DNA from: Aliiroseovarius sp. F47248L
GTDB taxonomy: Bacteria > Pseudomonadota > Alphaproteobacteria > Rhodobacterales > Rhodobacteraceae
Direction of reading: 5' to 3'
DNA: 64,000 nt
Assembly: GCF_023016085.1 (NCBI RefSeq)
Contig: NZ_JALKBF010000001.1
Span: forward strand, 930,001 to 994,000
The position numbers were made by a program, and so were the translations under genes. The notes below the pieces were generated by a model. That model made no database searches. It saw only the letters and a list, made by a program, of their open reading frames with translations, and was not told the DNA's origin. Position 1 is the stretch's first letter. Each line of letters begins with the position of its first letter. Below are positions 37,623 through 45,443 of this stretch, in pieces.

Positions 37623-38480
37623 ATGCACAACGAAAATTGGGACGATCTGCGCTATGTCCTCGCGGTTGCCGAAACCGGATCGGTGTTGCAGGCGGCGAAA
37701 CGTTTGGGTGTCAATCATGCGACCGTGCTGCGGCATTTGGCGGCGTTTGAAAACCGGCATGGGTTGCCGGTCTTTGAGCGGACGCCGAATGGTTATCGTG
37801 TGCTTGCGGATCGAGAGCATATCATTCGCGCAGCCCAGAACGCCGCTTCTGCGATCCAAGAAGTAGCACGACTTGCCGGGGGCGGGGAACGCGGAACGAT
37901 GAAAGGAACGGTCCGTATTACCTCGACCGACACGCTATGTGCATTGGTCTTGCCGCGCATCACCCGCGCGATCAAAGCGGACAGCCAAGACCTGAACATG
38001 ACGCTTCTTAGCAGCAACACTCATCTCGATCTGATCCGGGAACAGGCACATATCATCGTGCGACCGTCACTGAAGATTGCGGACGATCTGGTCGGGGTTG
38101 CGGCCTGTGAAATCGGTTTTGCAGCTTATGCGACCGAAACGTTTCATGATCAATGGCTTGGATTGTCAGGACCGTTAACCCGATCGGTGGCAGGCACATG
38201 GATGGCCGAAAATATCAGCCCCGACCAGATGACGACGGCATCAGACAGCTTTCTAACGTTGGCAGCGCTGGCCGCACAGGGGGCAGGAGCGGCAATATTG
38301 CCTTGCTTTGTTGGTGATTTGCACCGCGACCTTGTCCGCTTGTCGACAAAGGCGCCTCATCTGCGATCACCGCTATGGGTCGCACACCATGTTGATACGG
38401 TCCAGACTGCGCCTATGCGCGAGGTTGCAGGGCAGTTGAGTGATCGTCTGGCGGATCAGCGCGACAGCTTGCTGGGGTAG
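37623..38480 (+). CDS. LysR-family transcriptional regulator
   Basis: 285-residue regulator with an N-terminal winged helix-turn-helix (about 8-65: YVLAVAETGSVLQAAKRLGVNHATVLRHLAAFE) and a C-terminal ligand-binding domain (RITSTDTLCALVLPRI onwards). It is divergent from two c-type cytochromes, so these are its most likely targets, by the general behaviour of LysR regulators. No ligand can be inferred. No good ribosome binding site precedes the ATG. Confidence 0.9.
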   Translation: MHNENWDDLRYVLAVAETGSVLQAAKRLGVNHATVLRHLAAFENRHGLPVFERTPNGYRVLADREHIIRAAQNAASAIQEVARLAGGGERGTMKGTVRITSTDTLCALVLPRITRAIKADSQDLNMTLLSSNTHLDLIREQAHIIVRPSLKIADDLVGVAACEIGFAAYATETFHDQWLGLSGPLTRSVAGTWMAENISPDQMTTASDSFLTLAALAAQGAGAAILPCFVGDLHRDLVRLSTKAPHLRSPLWVAHHVDTVQTAPMREVAGQLSDRLADQRDSLLG

Positions 38481-38721
38481 CCAACCGTCGGTTTGGACGA
38501 TCATATAGTTGACCAATGTGGGTCAGATAATGAAGGCTTCCCGGCCTGAGTGTCGATATGAGGGATGGGTGGATGTCGTTGTGCCTGACTTTGTGTCGAA
38601 CAGTTTCGGCATCACTTAGTGGTAAGAACGACCGACCCAAAAGGTAGTGAACTTCGGTTTCCGAGGCGAACGGATTAGTTCAACCATCAGAAACGATAGA
38701 ATAAAACAAGTTATTGAAAAG

Positions 38722-38796
38722 TGGCAGCCCGTAGGGGAATCGAACCCCTCTTTCCAGGTTGAAAACCTGGCGTCCTAACCGATAGACGAACGGGCC
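38722..38796 (-). tRNA. tRNA-Glu (anticodon TTC)
   Basis: 75-base tRNA on the minus strand with CCA encoded. The acceptor stem (5' GGCCCGT with 3' ACGGGCT), D-arm, anticodon stem CCAGG/CCTGG around the loop TTTTCAA with TTC anticodon, and T-arm with GGTTCGATTCC loop are all readable. It lies about 90 bases downstream of the recJ stop on the same strand. Confidence 0.96.
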
Positions 38797-38887
38797 ACTC
38801 TGTCGGTGAGGGGGTTCTAAGAGAAAGGTTGGGGCCGTGCAAGAGGGTTTTTCAGCTTTTTTGAAAAAACTGGAAGACCCATGAAAA

Positions 38888-40636
38888 TCAGGCTTTTGCG
38901 GCATCTTCCAGCCGCAATTGAGGACTGGAGCGACCTTGCCATTGGTTGATTTCGATGCGACCTGCAAGATGAAATCGCTGACCGGCATGTTGTTCCAGCA
39001 TCGAACCAAGTGGGCCGTCAAACGCGCCGAAAGCGATGGCGTCAAGACGGGTTCCCATCCCATCGCCAAAGCTGACTTTCAGGTGGTTCTGGCCGACCCG
39101 TTTGGCAAACAGGATCTGAACATCGGGAAATGCGAAGCGGGGGGCGGGGGCTGATGCGCCGAACGGTCCGGCTTCTTCAAGCTTTTCGATCAGGTCGACG
39201 GTTGCGCCGGACGGCATCAAAAGTCCGTCGATTTTCAGATCAGCCACCCCAAGGTCGCCCGCCCCCTGCTTTCCAAGCAGGGCTGACAGGCGCTCCATCG
39301 CAGGGTGCAACTGATCGCGCGTCAAGCTAAGACCGGCGGCCATCGTATGCCCACCCCCTTTGGTGATCAATCCATCAGCGGCCAATCGTTGTATGGCAGC
39401 GCCAAGATCAATGCCGGTGACTGAGCGACCGGATCCTTTGCCGTCATTCCCGTCAAAACCAATCACAACAGCAGGGCGATTGGTGACTTCTTTCAGACGA
39501 CTGGCGACGATGCCGACCACGCCGGGATGCCAGCCATCGGCCGCAGCCCAGACCAGTGGGGCATCCAACCCGCGTTCTTCCGCTTGGGTCATAGCGGCAT
39601 CTTGAACGCGCGCTTCAATATCGCGTCGTTCAGCGTTGAGTTCATTCAGTTTATCCGCGATGGATCGGGCTTCGTTTATGTCCGTGGTGGACAGTAGCCG
39701 CGCGCCAAGATCAGCCTTTCCGATGCGCCCACCAGCGTTCACTCGCGGCCCCATCAGATAACCCAGATGGTAGGCGCGTGGCGCTTCATTCAGACCCGCC
39801 ACATCGGCCAACGCTACCATGCCGGGCCGCGCCCGTCGGGCCATGATCTTCAGCCCTTGTCGTACGAAGGCGCGGTTGGCTTGGGTCAGGGGTGCCACAT
39901 CAGCAACCGTTCCCAGCGCCACCAGGTCCAGCATGGAGATCAGATCAGGCCCGCCACGACCGGCTTCCCGCAAACGGCGACCCAGTTCGACCAGCAGCAA
40001 GAACACGACACCCGCGGCACAGAGGTATCCGGGCGCATCCGCCTCGTCCTGTCGGTTTGGGTTCACCAAGGCGGTGGCGTCAGGCAGGGTTTCGCCGCCA
40101 AGGTGGTGGTCCAGAACCACAACATCGGCACCCGCGCTGCGGGCAGCGCTGATCGGTTCAAAGCTCAACGTGCCGCAATCGACGCAGATGATCAGCGAAT
40201 GATCGCGGGCAAGTTCCTGCATCGCGGGCACGTTGGGGCCGTAACCTTCATCAATCCGATCGGGAATATAGAGCGTGACATGGCGTTCAAAAAAACGAAA
40301 CCAGTCGATCAGCAATGTGGCCGAGGTTGCGCCATCCACATCGTAATCGGCGAAAATCGCAACCCGCTCATGCTGATCCAGTGCACGTAACACACGCGTT
40401 GCGGCGGTTTCCATGTCTTTCAGCTTGCGCGGGTCCGGCAGCAGATCTCGCAGGGTCGGGTCCAGAAAACCGGCTGTTTCCTCGGGTGCTATTCCGCGCC
40501 GCGCCAGCACAGTGCACAAGGGGCCGGGCAGGCCGGATTGTTGCTCCAGTGCCTCGGCTTGACGGGTCATTTCGGTCGAAGGGCCTACCCAACGACGGCC
40601 TGTCGCAGACACTTCAACTCCTAGAAACGCGCTCAC
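38888..40636 (-). CDS. recJ: single-stranded-DNA-specific exonuclease RecJ
   Basis: 582-residue 5'-3' exonuclease for single-stranded DNA, of the DHH family, acting in RecF-pathway recombination and repair. Motifs are present: DYDVDGATS, VDCG, VLDHHLGG (DHH) and, in the DHHA1 part, GGHTMAAGLS. The ATG overlaps the stop of the upstream isochorismatase-like gene by four bases. It forms the tail of an apparent minus-strand unit hom, ceramidase-like, glpX, isochorismatase-like, recJ. Confidence 0.96.
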   Translation of the reverse strand: MSAFLGVEVSATGRRWVGPSTEMTRQAEALEQQSGLPGPLCTVLARRGIAPEETAGFLDPTLRDLLPDPRKLKDMETAATRVLRALDQHERVAIFADYDVDGATSATLLIDWFRFFERHVTLYIPDRIDEGYGPNVPAMQELARDHSLIICVDCGTLSFEPISAARSAGADVVVLDHHLGGETLPDATALVNPNRQDEADAPGYLCAAGVVFLLLVELGRRLREAGRGGPDLISMLDLVALGTVADVAPLTQANRAFVRQGLKIMARRARPGMVALADVAGLNEAPRAYHLGYLMGPRVNAGGRIGKADLGARLLSTTDINEARSIADKLNELNAERRDIEARVQDAAMTQAEERGLDAPLVWAAADGWHPGVVGIVASRLKEVTNRPAVVIGFDGNDGKGSGRSVTGIDLGAAIQRLAADGLITKGGGHTMAAGLSLTRDQLHPAMERLSALLGKQGAGDLGVADLKIDGLLMPSGATVDLIEKLEEAGPFGASAPAPRFAFPDVQILFAKRVGQNHLKVSFGDGMGTRLDAIAFGAFDGPLGSMLEQHAGQRFHLAGRIEINQWQGRSSPQLRLEDAAKA

Positions 40637-41184
40637 GTCACAGCCTCATTTGTGGCGATCACGCGCGCAAACTCTCCACTCAACTGATCAAGCGCCGCGC
40701 GGTGAATGTCTTCGGCGGTGGGCGCTGTCCCCGCGCGCCAGCTTGTATCGGCGTTTGTGGTAAAGGCTGCACAGGCGTCATGGATCAACGTAACGTCAAA
40801 CCCCAGATTGGCGGCCATTCGCGTTGTGGTGGACACGCAATGCGGGGTGGTTAAGCCACAGATGGTCACAGCACGCAGACCGCATGAGTGCAAACGGGTT
40901 TCAAGATCAGTGCCGATAAAGGCCGAATTGACGGATTTTGTCAGCACCGGCTCATCTCTGCAAGGTGCGACAATGGATTTGATTGCAGACTGTCCGCCGT
41001 CAGGGTTCAGCGGGCTGCCGGGCATCGTGGACACGTGTTGAATGTGAAAGACGGGCGCAGAAAGCACCCGCCAATGGTCAAGCAGCCGTGCCGCATTTTC
41101 TTCGGCCTTCGGGTTGTTGCGCGCACCCCAGAACGGGTCATCGAACCCTTCCTGAATGTCGATCAGGATGAGCGCAGAAGTCAT
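40633..41184 (-). CDS. isochorismatase-like cysteine hydrolase
   Basis: 183-residue hydrolase of the isochorismatase/nicotinamidase superfamily. Visible are the catalytic Asp region (LILIDIQEGFDDP) and the Cys in TTPHCVSTTTRMAANLGF; the Lys in LTKSVNSAF completes the triad. These enzymes cleave amide or ether bonds in small molecules, and the substrate is unknown. It starts one base after the glpX stop and overlaps recJ by four bases, so it is translated in the same unit as two unrelated genes. Confidence 0.89.
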   Translation of the reverse strand: MTSALILIDIQEGFDDPFWGARNNPKAEENAARLLDHWRVLSAPVFHIQHVSTMPGSPLNPDGGQSAIKSIVAPCRDEPVLTKSVNSAFIGTDLETRLHSCGLRAVTICGLTTPHCVSTTTRMAANLGFDVTLIHDACAAFTTNADTSWRAGTAPTAEDIHRAALDQLSGEFARVIATNEAVT

Positions 41185-41185
41185 A

Positions 41186-42157
41186 TCAATTCGCAGCGAC
41201 CGGGTTGCGATAGATCATCCGGCGCACCGAACCTGTTTTTGACCGCATCAGGATGGTTTCTGTGGTCAGAAAGCCCGGTTCGCGTTTGATCCCCGATACG
41301 ATCGAGCCGTCGGTGACTCCCGTTGCGGCAAAGATCACATCCGCCGTGACCATTTCATCGCGGGTATAGATGCGGTCCAGATCGGTGATGCCGGCCTTGG
41401 CCGCACGTCCGCGTTCGTCGTCGTTGCGGAAGGTCAACTGACCCCACATCTGCCCGCCCATGCATTTTAGGGCCGAGGCCGCCAGAACGCCTTCGGGTGC
41501 ACCGCCGCTGCCCATATACATGTCGATGCCGGTTATGTCGGCTTCGGCACAGTGGATGACGCCAGCCACGTCACCATCGGTGATTAGGCGGATCGCCGCG
41601 CCGGTTGACCGGATGCCTTCGATCATTTCTTCATGACGTGGGCGTTCAAGCACACAAACGGTGATGTCCGACATGTCGCATCCGCGCGCCTTGGCCAGCG
41701 CTTTAACCCGGTCTGCAGGGGACATATCAAGGCTGACAACGTCTTTCGGATAGCCCGGTCCGATGGCAAGCTTTTCCATATAGACGTCCGGGGCGTGCAA
41801 CAGCGTGCCGCGCGGGGCCATGGCTATGACGGTCAGCGCGTTGGGCATGTCCTTGGCGGTCAAAGTCGTGCCTTCCAGCGGGTCCAGCGCGATGTCCACT
41901 GCGGGGCCGTCACCAGTTCCGACCTCTTCCCCGATATAGAGCATCGGGGCTTCGTCCCGTTCGCCTTCGCCGATCACCACGGTGCCATGGATGTCCAGCA
42001 GGTTCAGCTGATCGCGCATTGCGTTCACGGCAGCCTGATCGGCAGCTTTTTCATCGCCGCGCCCAACAAGGTTTGCGCTGGCCATGGCGGCGGCTTCAGA
42101 TACACGAGCCAGACCGAGCGAGAGCATACGGTCCAGGAAAACGACTTTATCGGCCAT
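41186..42157 (-). CDS. glpX: fructose-1,6-bisphosphatase, class II
   Basis: 323-residue class II (GlpX) enzyme that removes the 1-phosphate of fructose 1,6-bisphosphate in gluconeogenesis and, in some organisms, the Calvin cycle. The metal and substrate motifs are readable: VIGEGERDEAPMLYIGEEVG and DPLEGTTLTAKD, with the GSGGAPEGVLAASALKC loop later. Other enzymes of carbon fixation are not near. It is downstream of hom as in related Rhodobacterales. Confidence 0.95.
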   Translation of the reverse strand: MADKVVFLDRMLSLGLARVSEAAAMASANLVGRGDEKAADQAAVNAMRDQLNLLDIHGTVVIGEGERDEAPMLYIGEEVGTGDGPAVDIALDPLEGTTLTAKDMPNALTVIAMAPRGTLLHAPDVYMEKLAIGPGYPKDVVSLDMSPADRVKALAKARGCDMSDITVCVLERPRHEEMIEGIRSTGAAIRLITDGDVAGVIHCAEADITGIDMYMGSGGAPEGVLAASALKCMGGQMWGQLTFRNDDERGRAAKAGITDLDRIYTRDEMVTADVIFAATGVTDGSIVSGIKREPGFLTTETILMRSKTGSVRRMIYRNPVAAN

Positions 42158-42243
42158 GAGGGCAATCCTTACTTTCTATGTTTGACCACGGGTTTAGTGC
42201 CCGTGCGGGGCAGGGGCAAGAGACTTGCGTGCGGTTTTGATGC

Positions 42244-42972
42244 TTATCCGGGCTTTGCAACCGGACTGCGAATAAGTCCCTGGAACAGAAGCGCGATCAT
42301 CACGCCGTTCAGGATGTGCCAGATAAAATGAGTGCCAAGGGGCCAGATCTCGCACAGATGCAGGTCAAGCGTGCGCAGTGTCAACGACACCATGAAGATG
42401 CCGGTGGCGGCGGCGATCCAAGGCGCAATCGGATGGCCTTTGCGGCGGCTGAGTGCCGCAAAGGCCAACAGCGCCAGAACAGCAGGCAGATATTGCTCGG
42501 ACCCATTCAGGAGAGAATTTGCAGACGCTTCTTGGTCAAGTGTGTCCAGAGATACGGTGGCTGCATCACTGGTCTGGCTTCCACCGCCATCACCGCCGAA
42601 GGCAAACAAGATCGCTACAATCCCGACCATGATGGCCAGCCCAATCCCAATACGACCAGAACGAATGCCGCCGATCCGGTGAATGGCGACCAGAACAAAC
42701 AGGGCCACAAAGGTCCAGATCGGGATCACATCGGCCAGACTGGACCAAGCATTGGCAAAGGTATGAAACAGAAAGCTGCCCACGCCGATCAGGGTGGCCA
42801 ACGCAATCAGGATCACAGTCACAACATCTGTGCGACCGCGCTTCTGGGCTTCAACCCAGCCCCAGATGGCCGCGAAGATGAACGATAGATTGGACAGGGC
42901 GTTCAGCGGTTCCGCCCAGAATTCAGGCCCGGTGCGTTCGCAGTAGATGTCGATGGTGGCGAACCAATCCAT
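42244..42972 (-). CDS. ceramidase-like integral membrane protein
   Basis: 242-residue protein with about seven membrane helices. It has the signature of the alkaline ceramidase (CREST) superfamily: AEPLNALSNLSFIFAA, then SFLFHTFANAWSSLADVIPI (His, Ser, Asp) and the C-terminal HFIWHILNG with two His. These residues form the zinc site in the family. The bacterial role is not settled; sphingolipid amide hydrolysis is the family's known activity, and many bacteria that have it lack ceramide. The start at 42972 is preferred over an upstream in-frame ATG in hom. It is placed between hom and glpX. Confidence 0.86.
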   Translation of the reverse strand: MDWFATIDIYCERTGPEFWAEPLNALSNLSFIFAAIWGWVEAQKRGRTDVVTVILIALATLIGVGSFLFHTFANAWSSLADVIPIWTFVALFVLVAIHRIGGIRSGRIGIGLAIMVGIVAILFAFGGDGGGSQTSDAATVSLDTLDQEASANSLLNGSEQYLPAVLALLAFAALSRRKGHPIAPWIAAATGIFMVSLTLRTLDLHLCEIWPLGTHFIWHILNGVMIALLFQGLIRSPVAKPG

Positions 42973-42980
42973 CGGTGCGC

Positions 42981-44285
42981 CTAGACCTTTTCGATGCGAA
43001 TGGCGACCGGTTCGCCTTCGACGACGTTCGTCTTGGCCAACCCGACCAATGCGGTATCCAGCGCGTCGCGGGTGCATTTGTGGGTCACGATCAGCACGGG
43101 GGCCAGTTTTTGGTCGTGGCTGATCTGACGCATCCGGTCAATCGAGATGCCTGCGTCGCCCAATACCGCCGTCACCTTTGCCAACGCGCCGGGTTTGTCC
43201 AGCAGCACCATCCGCAGATAGAACGGTGCGGGCTTCATCGCCTTCACACCCGTCACCGGACGCAACGTGGTTGCCGGTTGCCCAAATGTCGCCAGCTTGA
43301 AGCCGCGCGCAATGTCCATCACATCGCCCATCACCGCGCTGGCCGTCGGGCCTTCGCCGGCACCGGGGCCACGTAGCACAACTTGTTCAATCGCGTCGCC
43401 CTCGACCACGACCATGTTGGTGCCGCCTTCAAGCTGTCCCAAAGGAGAGCTGTCAGGCACAAGGCAGGGGGTCATGCGTTGTTCCAGCCCGCGACCCGTC
43501 ATCTGCGCCACACCCAAAAGTTTGATGCGATAGCCCATTTCGGCGGCGTGTTCGATGTCTTCCAACTGGATACGCTGAATGCCTTCAAGCTCGACCGCGT
43601 CGAAATTGACCTGCGTGCCAAAGGCGATGGAGGACAGGATGGCCAGCTTGTGGCCCGCGTCGATGCCGCCCACGTCAAGGTTGGGATCAGCCTCAAGATA
43701 GCCCAGCTCGGCACATTCTTCGAACAAGGCGTTATAACCGCGTCCGGTGGCCTGCATCTGGGTCAGGATATAGTTGCAGGTGCCGTTCATGACGCCCATG
43801 ACGCGGGTGATTTCATTGCCTGCCAACCCTTCGGTCAGAGCTTTGATGATCGGGATACCACCCGCGACGGCGGCCTCGTACCGCAGGCGGACGCCCGCAG
43901 CCTCGGCAGCCAACGCCAGTTCCTGCCCGTGATGGGCAAGAAGCGCCTTGTTGGCGGTGACGATGTCTTTGCCTGCCGCAATCGCCGCTTCACAAGCGTC
44001 TTTGGCGGGGCCTTCGTGGCCGCCCATCAATTCGACGAACACGTCGACATCATCGCGTTTTGCCAGTGCGACGGGGTCGTCTTCCCACGCGTAGTCTGAC
44101 AGGTCGACGCCGCGATCCTTGTCGCGCGACCGTGCCGAGACAGCCGTGATCGTGACCGGGCGACCGGCTCGATCTTCCAGCAGGGCAGCTTGGCGCCGAA
44201 TGATCTTGATCACGCCCATGCCGACTGTGCCAAGACCTGCAATCCCAAGGCGTAGGGGGGTGCGCAGGGGGCTGTTGTCACTCAT
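42981..44285 (-). CDS. hom: homoserine dehydrogenase
   Basis: 434-residue NAD(P)-dependent enzyme that reduces aspartate semialdehyde to homoserine for threonine and methionine synthesis. The nucleotide loop GLGTVGMGV is at about residues 16-24. The catalytic core is around NGTCNYIL and AYGYRIKLLGVAQ-type blocks, and a C-terminal ACT regulatory domain (KPGALAKVTAVLGDAGISI) allows feedback control. It heads the minus-strand unit ending in recJ. Confidence 0.95.
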   Translation of the reverse strand: MSDNSPLRTPLRLGIAGLGTVGMGVIKIIRRQAALLEDRAGRPVTITAVSARSRDKDRGVDLSDYAWEDDPVALAKRDDVDVFVELMGGHEGPAKDACEAAIAAGKDIVTANKALLAHHGQELALAAEAAGVRLRYEAAVAGGIPIIKALTEGLAGNEITRVMGVMNGTCNYILTQMQATGRGYNALFEECAELGYLEADPNLDVGGIDAGHKLAILSSIAFGTQVNFDAVELEGIQRIQLEDIEHAAEMGYRIKLLGVAQMTGRGLEQRMTPCLVPDSSPLGQLEGGTNMVVVEGDAIEQVVLRGPGAGEGPTASAVMGDVMDIARGFKLATFGQPATTLRPVTGVKAMKPAPFYLRMVLLDKPGALAKVTAVLGDAGISIDRMRQISHDQKLAPVLIVTHKCTRDALDTALVGLAKTNVVEGEPVAIRIEKV

Positions 44286-44395
44286 GTCGCTCTCCGTCGG
44301 CTGTAAATTTGTTCAGCGACGTGTAGCCAATGGCCGCGCATGGTGCAATCCACCGGCGCGCGGTTCCGGGAAATTTCTGTGACGGTTGGGTCGGC

Positions 44396-44683
44396 TTACG
44401 ACGAGGTCAGCGCATCCTGCATCTGACCTTCTGTCTCGTCATCGACCACCGGAGTGCCGCGTAACTTGTCTGCGCGTGCGCGCAGGTCGGCGGCACGGGC
44501 AGCTAAGGCGTCAATCCCATCCTCACCCGGCATCGTCGCTACTTGCGCCTGTATTTCACTGACAGGTACGATTTGTGGAAAAGGTGCGTTGGCGGCGTCA
44601 CCTGCCGGAAAGTCCGGGGCACTGGCACAGGCGGCAACGGAAAAGGGCAGGAGTGCTGCAAGGACAAGCGGGCGCATGGGCAT
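44396..44683 (-). CDS. small lipoprotein, unknown function
   Basis: 95-residue protein with a signal II sequence ending in a lipobox VAAC at about residues 16-19. The rest is Ala-rich and helical (ALAARAADLRARADKLRG), compatible with a short coiled coil in the envelope. An alternative ATG lies two codons in. No recognised domain. It is upstream of hom on the same strand with 110 bases between them, and divergent from the TetR gene. Confidence 0.72.
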   Translation of the reverse strand: MPMRPLVLAALLPFSVAACASAPDFPAGDAANAPFPQIVPVSEIQAQVATMPGEDGIDALAARAADLRARADKLRGTPVVDDETEGQMQDALTSS

Positions 44684-44776
44684 CTGGGTCTCCTGTAACG
44701 TGCCGCGAGGGCTTGCGTGACCTTATCTGTGTGGCTCGGGCGTCGCAAGACGGCGTGGGATGGATGGGGTTTGATT

Positions 44777-44790
44777 TGAACGAGCGTTCA
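44777..44790. promoter_or_regulatory. palindrome upstream of TetR gene, likely autoregulatory operator
   Basis: The 14-base inverted repeat TGAACG-AG-CGTTCA has perfect six-base half-sites and ends 14 bases before the TetR start codon. TetR repressors commonly bind such sites over their own promoter. It is between the divergent lipoprotein and TetR genes, so it could control both. Confidence 0.55.
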
Positions 44791-44804
44791 GTTATCAAGG
44801 AGCC

Positions 44805-45392
44805 ATGGCTAGAAAAACCGGATCACACAGCGAAATCACCGGCCCGAAGGTACGCGAGGCAGCACTGTCGTTGTTCGCGCAGCACGGGTTTGCCGCCGTC
44901 TCGATGCGCCAGATTGCGGCCGAGGTCGGCGTGCAGGCGGGTGCGTTGTATCTTTACACCAAGGACAAACAAAGCCTGCTCTATGATCTGATGCAGGCCC
45001 ATATGGACGAGCTTCTGGCAGCGTGGCGTGATGAGCCGAAGGGCGATGGAGCGCTCTCTCGCCTTGAGGCTTTCGCGCGCTTTCACATTCGGTTTCACCT
45101 TGAACGTCCCGATGCCGTGTTTATTGCCTACATGGAGCTGCGCAATCTGACAGATGAGAATTTCGCAGATATCGAAGCCCTGCGACGTAAGTATGAAAGC
45201 GAGCTTGAGGCGATCCTGCGGGCAGGCCACGCCGAGGGCGTGATCACGGCCCCGGATGTGCGTCTGACCACGATGGCCCTGATTGCCATGCTGACCGGGG
45301 TCAACACGTGGTATCGCGAAGGCGGGCGGCTGTCGCGCGAGGCGGTAGCGGATATTTACTGGGACATGGCGCGTGGTGCGGTCGGCGCTTGA
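44805..45392 (+). CDS. TetR-family transcriptional regulator
   Basis: 195-residue repressor-type protein. The N-terminal helix-turn-helix is at about residues 15-60 (ALSLFAQHGFAAVSMRQIAAEVGVQAGALYLYTKDKQSLLYDLM). The rest is the helical ligand domain, with no recognisable ligand motif. An AAGGAG site precedes the ATG. It is followed 51 bases later by dnaG. Its target may be itself, the divergent lipoprotein or an unlinked gene. Confidence 0.9.
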   Translation: MARKTGSHSEITGPKVREAALSLFAQHGFAAVSMRQIAAEVGVQAGALYLYTKDKQSLLYDLMQAHMDELLAAWRDEPKGDGALSRLEAFARFHIRFHLERPDAVFIAYMELRNLTDENFADIEALRRKYESELEAILRAGHAEGVITAPDVRLTTMALIAMLTGVNTWYREGGRLSREAVADIYWDMARGAVGA

Positions 45393-45443
45393 ACAGGCAT
45401 GTGACCACTGGACTCTCGCGCCCGTCGCACCGATATATAGAAC

